Shown piece after piece: positions 53,158-60,859 of a DNA stretch of 64,000 bases (the stretch's first letter is position 1; each line of letters opens with the position of its first letter). Below the pieces are notes generated by a model that searched no databases, was not told the origin of the DNA, and saw nothing but the letters and a program-made list of their open reading frames with translations. The DNA is from a virus, in IMG/VR virus record IMGVR_UViG_3300035687_000005, positions 1-64,000 of that record; one strand, 5' to 3'. A program made the translations under genes and the position numbers.

Positions 53158-53733
53158 TCAGTTCAGGCTCTCGAGCTTGAAGCTGTGCGTTTGTATGCTA
53201 TTGGCCGCATTGGACACCGACCACTGCGCCGTGAGGTCGATCAGGTTCGTGACGGTCGAGTCGAAACCGGTGCCGACCGCCGGGGCCGACGCCGGGAAGA
53301 TGTGCGCCGCCGCACCACCCGCGCCGGCAGCCGGGGAGCCGATGACGGACTCGGACTGCCACGCCCCGGAGTGCATGACCGTCGCCGTGGTGCTACCGCC
53401 GACGGTGCGGACGACCAGGTCCCAGTCCAGGATCCACGTCACGTTGGTCTTGGCCGCGACGTTGAGGGCCAGCGCGCCGGACGACGCGACCGCGATCGTC
53501 GCCGTCGGCCCCATCTTGACCCGGAACGTGAGCGTGCCCGGCGTGGTCACGATGTTGGAGACCCGCCCCATCGCCCGGATACGCAGGGTCTGCCCGGCGT
53601 ACGTCAGGAAGTTCGCGGGCAGGGTCAGCTTGGCCTGCGGCGCCAGGATCGTCGTCTCGGTGGTCGACGTGTTAAGGGCGGTGCCGTCGACCTGCTGACT
53701 GATCAGGAGGCTCTGCCAACTCTGGAACGGCAT
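53158..53733 (-). CDS. Structural-type beta protein (191 aa)
   Basis: Starts MPFQSWQSLLISQQVDGTAL then NTSTTETTILAPQAKLTLPA and LTYAGQTLRIRAMGRVSNIV. This 'L-P-A-N-x-x-x-x-x-G-K-x-L-R-I-x-A-x-G' pattern recurs in minor structural proteins of actinophages. The rest is Thr/Ser/Val-rich with hydrophobic strands. ATG 53733 chosen; the upstream in-frame extension runs antisense-like across the endonuclease gene. Confidence 0.7.
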   Translation of the reverse strand: MPFQSWQSLLISQQVDGTALNTSTTETTILAPQAKLTLPANFLTYAGQTLRIRAMGRVSNIVTTPGTLTFRVKMGPTATIAVASSGALALNVAAKTNVTWILDWDLVVRTVGGSTTATVMHSGAWQSESVIGSPAAGAGGAAAHIFPASAPAVGTGFDSTVTNLIDLTAQWSVSNAANSIQTHSFKLESLN

Positions 53734-53749
53734 ACGGCCGCCTTCCCGC

Positions 53750-54523
53750 TCAGGAGGCGTGCGCCTCCAGGTAGGTAATCGCCGCTCGCAGGCGAGACGG
53801 CTCGTCCTTGAAGTTGCCGAGGCCGAGGTTGCAGTGGTGGCAGAGCAGGCCGCGCACCCTGCCCGTGGCGTGGTCGTGGTCGACGTGCCATGCGCCCTTG
53901 CCGCCGGGCTCGGCGGCGGGGCAGATCCCGCAGCTGCCGCCCTGCTCGGCCAGCATCTCGGCGAACCGATCGGGGGTGACCCCGTACAGGTACATCCGGT
54001 TGTACGCAATGGTGGTCTTGCGGCGGGTCGGATTACTGATCCGCTGAGCGAGCGTCTTGCATTCCGGGGAGCAGTACAGGGCGTTAATCGGCCTGTTGGG
54101 TGAAATCTGCTCGTCACACTCGGCGCACGGACGATCTACAGCCTTCTTCGCGCGGAGGGTACGTAGCCGGACCTGCTCGTTACTCCAGGCGTCGCCACAC
54201 TTGCGGGAGCAGAACCGCTGCGTAATGGTTTTCTGCTCGATTGCCTGCTCACACCAGGCGCAGTTGGTGCGACGAGTCGCCCTGCGGTGCACAACGGCCT
54301 CATGCTTCCGGGCATCCATCTCATCGTCCTTGCAGGACTTAGAGCAGAACTTCGCCCCGAACCGACGCTCCAAGGGAATTACGCCCCCGCAACGCTGACA
54401 CGGACCGTGGACCTTGGGGGCCACCTCGTCGAGGCGTCCTTGGGTCTTGATCCGCTGATAGTCGTTGCTACACAGCCCCCGCGCAACTGGCTTGCTTTCG
54501 CAGCCGTCCATGATGCATGTCAT
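53750..54523 (-). CDS. Endonuclease VII-family protein with zinc-finger array (257 aa)
   Basis: The last 85 residues are a recombination-endonuclease-VII/HNH core: YLYGVTPDRFAEMLAEQGGS, CGIC, WHVDHDHATGRVRGLLCHHC and NLGLGNFKDEPSRLR. The N-terminal 170 residues contain a chain of Cys knuckles (CQRCGG, FCSKSC, CAWC, FCSRKC, CAEC, YCSPEC), giving about five zinc fingers. The gene is A/T-richer than its neighbours and starts six bases after TAGAGT, so it has its own promoter. This resembles a free-standing homing endonuclease set between structural genes. Confidence 0.85.
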   Translation of the reverse strand: MTCIMDGCESKPVARGLCSNDYQRIKTQGRLDEVAPKVHGPCQRCGGVIPLERRFGAKFCSKSCKDDEMDARKHEAVVHRRATRRTNCAWCEQAIEQKTITQRFCSRKCGDAWSNEQVRLRTLRAKKAVDRPCAECDEQISPNRPINALYCSPECKTLAQRISNPTRRKTTIAYNRMYLYGVTPDRFAEMLAEQGGSCGICPAAEPGGKGAWHVDHDHATGRVRGLLCHHCNLGLGNFKDEPSRLRAAITYLEAHAS

Positions 54524-54565
54524 TTACTGACTCTACACCACTGAAGTTTGTGCTTTTTGGGCAGC

Positions 54566-55054
54566 TCAGACAGTGAATCTGGCGATGCCATTAGCGTTGA
54601 AGATCACCGTGAAAGTGCCCGCCGTCACCGATTGGGATCCGCCGTAGTACAGGTAGCAAACACCCTGGTCAGCGACGGTCCCTGCCGTGATCGTGTCGTC
54701 GTACACGAGGCCTCCGAAAACGGCCGCCAACGTGACGTTGCCGGTGCCGGCGCGGTCAGCGGCGTCGAACATGGATACGCCGGTGCTCGGGGTCGTGAAC
54801 GTCTTCGACGCCAACGCCAAGCCACCCGCCGGCCAGTTCGTGGCGTCGACGACTTCATTGCCGGTCACCCATGCCGACGCCGCCGCCGCATACCCGGTCA
54901 GGCCGACCGCAGCGTCTTTGTCGGGCGTGCCCGTGTTTCCGAAGTTCGCCAACTTGACAGTGTCGGAGTCCAGGCCGGTGTAACCAGTTCCCGACGCCTG
55001 GAACATCGGACCGGTAACCCACTCGCGGAAGATCGCGCTTGCGGTGAACGCCAC
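54566..55054 (-). CDS. Structural-type protein (162 aa)
   Basis: Opens MAFTASAIFREWVTGPMFQA and continues VKLANFGNTGTPDKDAAVGL; then strands such as TVADQGVCYLYYGGSQSVTA and TVIFNANGIARFTV. It has the composition of a phage head or tail decoration protein. Downstream of it is the inserted endonuclease gene, with 42 intervening bases of low GC. Confidence 0.65.
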   Translation of the reverse strand: MAFTASAIFREWVTGPMFQASGTGYTGLDSDTVKLANFGNTGTPDKDAAVGLTGYAAAASAWVTGNEVVDATNWPAGGLALASKTFTTPSTGVSMFDAADRAGTGNVTLAAVFGGLVYDDTITAGTVADQGVCYLYYGGSQSVTAGTFTVIFNANGIARFTV

Positions 55055-55056
55055 GG

Positions 55057-55287
55057 CTACTGCCCTCCCGCACTCTTGCGCGCTTCGTCAGCCTCGGCGC
55101 GGGCGCGCTTGGCGTTGGTCTTGGCGTCGGCGAGGCTGGTCTTGATCCCGGCCAGCTTCTCCTCGATCACGGTGACTGCCCGCTCGCAGTCGGCGGCGTA
55201 GGCCTCGAGGTGCGCGACCTGATCGGTCGCCGCGTACGTCTCGACCAGGGCGTCGTTGGCGGCCCCGCCGCCGTTGCTGGTACTCAC
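55057..55287 (-). CDS. Coiled-coil protein (76 aa)
   Basis: A long charged helix (VIEEKLAGIKTSLADAKTNA and KRARAEADEARKSAGG). Overlap-free spacing to the neighbours. Possibly an oligomeric linker in the virion or an assembly helper. Confidence 0.6.
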   Translation of the reverse strand: MSTSNGGGAANDALVETYAATDQVAHLEAYAADCERAVTVIEEKLAGIKTSLADAKTNAKRARAEADEARKSAGGQ

Positions 55288-55296
55288 GTGTTCTCC

Positions 55297-55635
55297 TCAG
55301 CCCAGGCGGGCGTGTGCGGTGGGGGCGTACACGGCCACGTCGTTACCGTCGTCGCGAGTGGTCACCACGGCCATGATCGGGCGGCCGTTCCCGTCGTACT
55401 GCACGTCCTCGGCGCCGACGTAGTCCTCACGCTCGACGGCCTCGACCTTGCAGCTGCTACCGGCCGGGACCATCGGCGCCGTCAGCCCCGCCAGCCCCGC
55501 GCACGCGTGGAAACGGCTGTGCGGCTGCGCTTCCCGGGTCACGTCGGTGAACGTGCAGTTCGGGCACGACCACGGGCGCTCCGGGACGGCCAGCAGCGGA
55601 ACCCGCACAGAGACCTCCATGGCCGGAGTCGTCAT
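55297..55635 (-). CDS. Small zinc-containing structural-region protein (112 aa)
   Basis: Contains PERPWSCPNCTFTDVTREAQ and HSRFHACAGLAGLTAPMVPA, then CKVEAVEREDY: a CxxC..H..C site of the type found in small actinophage proteins coded near head genes. Start uncertain: ATG 55635 begins the conserved-looking part; ATG 55719 would overlap the PhoD gene by 8 bases. Confidence 0.6.
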   Translation of the reverse strand: MTTPAMEVSVRVPLLAVPERPWSCPNCTFTDVTREAQPHSRFHACAGLAGLTAPMVPAGSSCKVEAVEREDYVGAEDVQYDGNGRPIMAVVTTRDDGNDVAVYAPTAHARLG

Positions 55636-55711
55636 GGGCGATGGGTGGAGGCGATCAGTGGTAATCGCCGCTGTTCCGGAGACCGGTGCGATAGCCATCG
55701 ACCGACCGCCC

Positions 55712-56923
55712 TCAGCCATCGGTGGCGAAGACCGTCTTCATGGCGACCCGGGTCGTACCGTCCACCGACGTCACGCCCTCATAGCTGATCGTGATGTCAT
55801 CGCCGGAATCAGTGACGTCGAGCCACCCGTACGCCTGCACAGTCGTCGACGACGGACCGTACGTGCCCTGCGACCAGGACTCACCCGGCGACGTGGTGCC
55901 CCGCTGGAACGGCGACCCACCGGCCTGCGGCACCCCACGACCGGACTTCGACACGCCACTGTCGGCCGCCAGATGATGCCGGTCCCCGAAGATGACATAC
56001 AGGTGACCCACCATGTCCGCGACCGAAACGTTCAGCTCCTCGAACTCGTGGACGTAGGAGCCCCAGCGGCCACCGGACGCCGACCCCGCCCGCCACGGAT
56101 AATTCCCACACAGAACCTTCACCGGCTCCGGCTCGAGCAGCTGCGCCTTCAGCCACGCCTTCTGCTCCACGCCCAACATCGTCTTCGCCGGACCCGCCGG
56201 ACAGGACTGCGGATCCCGGTACGAACGAGTGTCGATCTGCACGAACCGCACCCGACCGATCACCCACGACCGGTAGGCGCCGCGCCCGTCACCCGCGGGC
56301 AGCGGATACGTCGGGAACACCCGCCGGTACACGGCCGCCACCACATCACCGGCCGGCGCCGTCCGGTCGCTCGTGTCGCCGCCCCAGTCGTGGTTGTCCC
56401 ACGTGTACTCGAACGGGATCCTCGCGAGGGTCGGGGCCATGGACGCCGACCCCAACGACACCATGTGCTGGCCGAACACCTGCGCGGCCGTCGTACCCGC
56501 CGACCAGTCCCGATAGTTCAGATCCCCCATGTGGATGATCTGCAACGCCCGGCCGGTGGGCCCCGACCGGGCCAGGATCGCCGCGTACGTGACGTCCGTC
56601 GGTACCGTCTTCTGACACGAACCGAACGCCACCGAGAACGACGCTGGACGACCCTGCACCGGGAACGTCCGCACCTCACCACGGCCCGCCGACAGCAGCC
56701 TGCCATCAGCCTCGACACCGAAGTGGTACCGCGACCCCGCCTGCAGACAATCCACCGACAGCAACACCGCGCCGTCGGCATCCGGCGACACCGACGGCGA
56801 ATGGACCGGCGAACCCAGGTCAGGCGACCTGGACACCACCAGCCGCGCACTCCCCACCCCGGCGAGGGTGTAACCGGCGATGAAACCCGACGCGGTGACC
56901 CCACCGGACCAGGGACCCTTCAT
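55712..56923 (-). CDS. PhoD-like metallophosphatase, stand-alone copy (403 aa)
   Basis: Residues 1-85 are the PhoD N-terminal Ig-like domain and 90-400 the phosphoesterase domain, with FGSCQ, HMGDLNYRDW, WDNHDWGGD, GNYPW and FGDRHHL in the same order as in the fused protein at 47004. The two share about half of their residues by eye and a 30-base stretch of identical DNA over the WDNHDWGGD motif. It lacks the LamG-like N-terminus and the head-closure tail. Such enzymes hydrolyse phosphodiesters (teichoic acid or phospholipid); a virion location would suit attack on host wall polymers. Substrate is not known. Confidence 0.85.
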   Translation of the reverse strand: MKGPWSGGVTASGFIAGYTLAGVGSARLVVSRSPDLGSPVHSPSVSPDADGAVLLSVDCLQAGSRYHFGVEADGRLLSAGRGEVRTFPVQGRPASFSVAFGSCQKTVPTDVTYAAILARSGPTGRALQIIHMGDLNYRDWSAGTTAAQVFGQHMVSLGSASMAPTLARIPFEYTWDNHDWGGDTSDRTAPAGDVVAAVYRRVFPTYPLPAGDGRGAYRSWVIGRVRFVQIDTRSYRDPQSCPAGPAKTMLGVEQKAWLKAQLLEPEPVKVLCGNYPWRAGSASGGRWGSYVHEFEELNVSVADMVGHLYVIFGDRHHLAADSGVSKSGRGVPQAGGSPFQRGTTSPGESWSQGTYGPSSTTVQAYGWLDVTDSGDDITISYEGVTSVDGTTRVAMKTVFATDG

Positions 56924-56947
56924 GCTGCGCCCCTCCAGGCAGGGAAA

Positions 56948-57550
56948 TCAGGCGCGATGAGTGGAAGCGATCAGCGGCACAGAGCCGGCCGGCCGGCCGT
57001 ACTGACGCCGCAGCAACCGCTGCAGCGACTCCGACGCCTCGAGCTGCGTCGACATCGCCGCGTACGTGGCGGCGTAGTCGTCGATCCGGACCTGAACAGC
57101 ACCATCCGGAACCTCGTACGGGCCCCTCGCCAGCGACAACACCGTCGACCGGGCCAGCTGCAGACGCTGATGCCCGGTCGCGTACCCGTGGGTGTACGTC
57201 ACCGTGACCGTGGACGGCTGATCGGCGTAGGCGACCAGGGTCGACCGCCACCCGTAAGCCCGCCACAAACGCCCACGCCGAAGCTGTGGGGTGAAGTCGG
57301 TGACCGTGGTCGCACCGACCAGGACCGCGCCGACCGCTGTCACCGGGCGCTCCGGCAGGTCGAGGTACAACCCGCCGCACCCGTCCAGGTCAAACGTCAC
57401 CGTGTCGTTGACGACCTGGACGATCCGCTGACCGACCACCGCCTGCACAACCGCAGTCGCGCACTCCAGCAGGAGCGTGGCGGTGGCCGTGTCGACGTCC
57501 TGCTGCAACAGGGAGGCGAGGTCCGAAGGCGTCGCGAGTTGATCAGCCAT
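56948..57550 (-). CDS. Head-tail connector (gp6-like adaptor) (200 aa)
   Basis: Matches the adaptor pattern: ATPSDLASLLQQDVDTATAT at the start, a helix LLLECATAVVQAVVGQRI, strands VVNDTVTFDLDGCGGLYLDL and LPERPVTAVGAVLVGATTVT, then VTYTHGYATGHQRLQLARST. The expected position is after the capsid gene. The helical C-terminus (LQRLLRRQYGR) may contact the portal ring. Confidence 0.8.
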   Translation of the reverse strand: MADQLATPSDLASLLQQDVDTATATLLLECATAVVQAVVGQRIVQVVNDTVTFDLDGCGGLYLDLPERPVTAVGAVLVGATTVTDFTPQLRRGRLWRAYGWRSTLVAYADQPSTVTVTYTHGYATGHQRLQLARSTVLSLARGPYEVPDGAVQVRIDDYAATYAAMSTQLEASESLQRLLRRQYGRPAGSVPLIASTHRA

Positions 57551-57573
57551 GACCCCACCTCCCTAGCGAGCAG

Positions 57574-57864
57574 TCAGCGCGGGCCGGGGCCGTTGCCCGG
57601 GCCCATGAGCCCCCGCATGTGCGCGGCGACCTCGTCGGCGTGGTCGGCGTCCGTCTCCGGCGTCGGCGCCCCGCCGGTCACACCGGCGACGGTGTAGTTC
57701 TCGTTCGGGGTGCTGTCGATCTCGACACCGCGGAAGCCCTGCTCCGTCTCGGTGTCGACGTTCTCCTGCACCTTGGCGGCGACGTCCTCAACGCCCGCCG
57801 CGGCGTTCGCCTCGGCCTGCGAATCGGACTGGCTCTCCGGGGTGCCCTTCCGGCTGGTGGCCAC
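57574..57864 (-). CDS. Acidic hypothetical protein (96 aa)
   Basis: GTG with AGGAGG four bases upstream. Glu/Asp/Ser/Thr-rich, low hydrophobicity and Gly/Pro-rich tail, so probably disordered. Between decoration and connector genes; may be a structural linker or head accessory. Confidence 0.6.
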   Translation of the reverse strand: MATSRKGTPESQSDSQAEANAAAGVEDVAAKVQENVDTETEQGFRGVEIDSTPNENYTVAGVTGGAPTPETDADHADEVAAHMRGLMGPGNGPGPR

Positions 57865-57872
57865 GATGCCTC

Positions 57873-58280
57873 CTAGGCGTAGTTCGCGGTGGTGGTGATG
57901 GACACGAGACCGCCCGGGTCGGCGATACCGGTGCCGACCGCAGCGGACTGCCACTGCAGGACGTCACCGGCGGCCACCACCAGGTCCGACGCGGTCGCCG
58001 ACAGGGTGATCGTCTTCTCGTCCGCGGCGACGGTGTTGACGCCCGAGTTGAACTGCAGGGTCGCGATCACCGTGGTGCCGGCGCCGGCCTGGCCCTTGTT
58101 GACCAGCGACACCGACCGGGTGTTCGTGTTCGCGCCGGTGATCGCGGTGACGGTCGTGTACGTCACGGCCGACACGGTGCACGCCTGCGGCGCCACCCAC
58201 GTGATGGTGTTGAGGTTGCTGCCCGCGGTGGCCTGCGGCTGAACCGGGACCTGCCGGGACGCTCCGAATGGTGCGGTCAT
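57873..58280 (-). CDS. Capsid-decoration-type protein (135 aa)
   Basis: Beta-rich protein (NLNTITWVAPQACTVSAVTY, SVSLVNKGQAGAGTTVIATL, LVVAAGDVLQWQSAAVGTGI). Encoded directly downstream of the capsid gene, where decoration proteins usually lie. The fold type is suggested by composition and position only. Confidence 0.65.
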   Translation of the reverse strand: MTAPFGASRQVPVQPQATAGSNLNTITWVAPQACTVSAVTYTTVTAITGANTNTRSVSLVNKGQAGAGTTVIATLQFNSGVNTVAADEKTITLSATASDLVVAAGDVLQWQSAAVGTGIADPGGLVSITTTANYA

Positions 58281-58312
58281 GATTCCTCTTCCGAGCTACT
58301 GAAGTCGGGCAC

Positions 58313-58344
58313 AGAAAAGCCCGACCAGCGAACCGCTGTCGGGC
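58313..58344 (-). terminator. Intrinsic terminator after the capsid gene
   Basis: On the minus strand GCCCGAC(AGCG)GTT(CGCT)GGTCGGGC forms a stem of about ten pairs followed by TTTTCT. It lies 28 bases after the capsid stop and would reduce transcription of the downstream genes relative to capsid. Confidence 0.8.
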
Positions 58345-58371
58345 GATGGGTGCTGCTCAAGCAGCCGGGAA

Positions 58372-59325
58372 TTACGGGATCAGCAGGCTGCCGACGGGGT
58401 ACCGGCTGGCCTCGGTCGGCTGGTCGTTGTTGATGGTGTTGGCGACCTGCCATCCGACGCGGAACGTCAGCCGGATCGCGGTCATGTCCTGCTGTGCCAA
58501 ATTGTAAACAATTGCCCCGGTGTTGTCCTGGATGACCGCCTCGGTCAGGATCTTCAGGGTGATGTCCTGCCGAACACCCACCACGAACTGCGACCAGTCG
58601 CCGCCGAACAGCCGCGGCGAACCCGACGCGGTCGGCCACAGGCCACGCATCGGGTAGACGATCGGGAAGCCGTCGAGGGTGGTGATCCCGCCATCCGCCC
58701 GCCCGGCGTCGAGCTTGCGGCCCTGCGAGTCCCGCGCGGTGCGGATCTTCGCCTTCGCCGACGTTGACGCAGCCCAGCCGCTGATGTCGAAGCCGTCCGC
58801 TTCGACCTTCCCGTACAGGGTGTCAACGTCGCCGTAGTAGCCGCCCGCCGCGGCAGCCGCGCCCTCGGTGGTGTTGTTGCCGGCCGCGGTCACCGCGGCG
58901 TTGATGTTCGTCGGCCACGAGCTGGGGGCGTTGGTGCCGAAGTACACGGCGGCGTCCAGGGTCCGGCCGACAGCCTCGGTGAGCAGCGGCATCGCCTCGT
59001 CCCAGATGTTCGCGTCGACGTCGGCGATCACGTTGTCCGGCACCGGCATGATCGTGGCGATCTCCTCGATGTTGAGGAACTTGTTCGCCCAGTTCACCTC
59101 GGTGGTCTGCTTCAGACCGGTGTCACCGTTGACGAAGTACGCCACCGGCAGCGCCGACAGGACCGGGAACCGGACCTGCGCCCGGCCGACCGGGACCCTG
59201 CGGAACAGGCTGAGGACCGCCGACTGCTCGGTGGCCTTGCCGAACATCTCCCGAGACACTTCCTCGGGGATCAGCGCGCCCGAGTCAGTGCGGCTGGTCA
59301 GGTTGTTGTACGCGATGGGACTCAC
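58372..59325 (-). CDS. Major capsid protein, HK97 fold (317 aa)
   Basis: Size, position after the scaffold gene and sequence layout fit an HK97-type capsid protein: LIPEEVSREMFGKATEQSAV, LFRRVPVGRAQVRFPVLSAL, VNWANKFLNIEEIATIMPVP, the E-loop/P-domain region with LLTEAVGRTLDAAVYFG, and the C-terminal RLFGGDWSQFVVGVRQDITL and TAIRLTFRVGWQVANTINND. GTG start with AAGGAG close upstream. A terminator follows, consistent with high capsid expression relative to distal genes. Confidence 0.9.
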   Translation of the reverse strand: MSPIAYNNLTSRTDSGALIPEEVSREMFGKATEQSAVLSLFRRVPVGRAQVRFPVLSALPVAYFVNGDTGLKQTTEVNWANKFLNIEEIATIMPVPDNVIADVDANIWDEAMPLLTEAVGRTLDAAVYFGTNAPSSWPTNINAAVTAAGNNTTEGAAAAAGGYYGDVDTLYGKVEADGFDISGWAASTSAKAKIRTARDSQGRKLDAGRADGGITTLDGFPIVYPMRGLWPTASGSPRLFGGDWSQFVVGVRQDITLKILTEAVIQDNTGAIVYNLAQQDMTAIRLTFRVGWQVANTINNDQPTEASRYPVGSLLIP

Positions 59326-59366
59326 CTTCTCCTTGCTAGGTAGGCCCCATCCGGGGTCCCTACGTG

Positions 59367-59897
59367 TCAGCCAAGCCCGGCCCGTTGCCGGATCAGCTGG
59401 TTCATGTCAGTGGGTTTGGCGGCCGAGGATCGGGCGCCTCCGTCGAAGTCGGTGCGCCGCTCGCCGCCGCCGAGACGCTTGATCCGAGCCTCGATGGCCT
59501 TCGTGTCGGGCTCGCCGTCCGCGCCGACGAACTTGGACAGGTCGGCGTCCTCGAGATAGGCGTCGAGGGTGTCCTTGTCGACCAGCCCGGCGGCCGCGGC
59601 CCGGAACTCTGCACGAGCCAGGCGGCCCGCGGTCTTGCTGAGCGCGGCGGTTTCTCCGCGCTGCTCCGCCTCGGCGACCGCCCGTTCCTGCTCGGTCATG
59701 CTGGCGGCCTTGAACTTCTCCAGTTCGGCGTTTGCGGCCTTGAGCTGGCCAGCGAGCTCTTTTGCCTTGCGGCGCTCCTCTTGGATTGCTCTTTTGCCCG
59801 CCTCGCCGAGTTCGTTCGCGGCGGAGTTGGCCTGCTGGTCAGTCGCCGTCGCGGCATCCCCATCAGCACTCGTATCGGTTTCAACTTCTTCAGCCAT
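59367..59897 (-). CDS. Scaffolding protein (176 aa)
   Basis: Acidic Asp/Thr/Ala-rich start, a long charged coiled coil (ELGEAGKRAIQEERRKAKEL and AGQLKAANAELEKFKAASMT) and a C-terminal basic region (RIKRLGGGERRTDFDGGARS). Encoded immediately before the capsid gene. This is the usual form of a phage scaffold, removed or expelled during head maturation. Confidence 0.85.
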   Translation of the reverse strand: MAEEVETDTSADGDAATATDQQANSAANELGEAGKRAIQEERRKAKELAGQLKAANAELEKFKAASMTEQERAVAEAEQRGETAALSKTAGRLARAEFRAAAAGLVDKDTLDAYLEDADLSKFVGADGEPDTKAIEARIKRLGGGERRTDFDGGARSSAAKPTDMNQLIRQRAGLG

Positions 59898-59941
59898 CGC
59901 GGCTGTCTCCTTGCTTCGCCCGCCCTCGCGGCGGGGAGGTT

Positions 59942-60850
59942 TCAGATCAAATACCCGTGCAGCCGGAGCAGGCGCAGCGCCTCGTCGCGGTTGCCCTTCG
60001 CCTCGAGGTAGACCTGCTCGGGCATGAGCCGAACCGGCCGGTTGATGCCGCGCCGGGTCGTCGCCTCGGTGGTGAACTTCCGGCCGCCGGCGGTGTACGT
60101 CCCGCGGCTGGCGTTCACCACCCGGGAGATGTCCGCGCCGTCGCGGATCGCCTGCGCCCCGGCCGCCGTGAACAGCTTGTCCTGCTCCTCGCGGGGCAGG
60201 CTCTTGAAGTACGCCTTCGGGTCCGTGCGCAGGTCACCGGCGGCGTCCTCAGAAGTGGGAATGTGCCGGCAGTCGCACCGAAAATGTCGTTTGAAGCCCG
60301 CGTTCCAGCGGTAGCGCTTGCCCGCCAGGACCACGCACCGGGCGCAGGACGGCAGCGACAACATCCGCACGTACCCCGTGAACCGGGGACGAGCGACCAG
60401 GGCGACCTGGTCCGCGACCCGACCCGCGTCCGCGACCTGCGTCCGGACGATCAGATCGACCGCGAAACGGCCCGCCGCCATCGCCTGCCGCTCATTGCGG
60501 CCCGCCTTCAGCGCGGTCAGCGCCGCAATGGCGGGCTGGAACATCAACGTGTCCAAGGCGCGCCCGTCCGACGCCACCCCGGCGAACGCCGCCGCCCTCA
60601 CCAGCCCCTGCGACGCATCCGGCAGCCCGTACTCGGCCGCCAGGTCGTCCAGGTACGGGCCCGCACCTGCGGCCGCGATCGCCTGCGCCGACGACACCAC
60701 CGTCAGCACCGCCGGCAGCGCGTGCCGCCACGACAAGGCGATCGACTGCCGGTCCACCCTGGCCCACAAACCGACCACCTCGGAGGCCGCGCGCCGCGCC
60801 AACGCCTGCTGGCGACGCAGCCGGGCGCCCGCCAGCTGCAACGCTGACAC
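59942..60850 (-). CDS. MuF-like minor capsid / head morphogenesis protein (302 aa)
   Basis: Contains the MuF-type zinc/Cys region: LPSCARCVVLAGKRYRWNAG, FKRHFRCDCRHIPTSEDAAG (residues about 170-210). The N-terminus is helical (LAGARLRRQQALARRAASEV). Placed between portal and scaffold genes, as in many siphophages, where it joins the procapsid near the portal and may be injected with DNA. The C-terminal 80 residues are basic, possibly DNA-binding. Confidence 0.85.
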   Translation of the reverse strand: MSALQLAGARLRRQQALARRAASEVVGLWARVDRQSIALSWRHALPAVLTVVSSAQAIAAAGAGPYLDDLAAEYGLPDASQGLVRAAAFAGVASDGRALDTLMFQPAIAALTALKAGRNERQAMAAGRFAVDLIVRTQVADAGRVADQVALVARPRFTGYVRMLSLPSCARCVVLAGKRYRWNAGFKRHFRCDCRHIPTSEDAAGDLRTDPKAYFKSLPREEQDKLFTAAGAQAIRDGADISRVVNASRGTYTAGGRKFTTEATTRRGINRPVRLMPEQVYLEAKGNRDEALRLLRLHGYLI

Positions 60851-60859
60851 CGGTTACCC

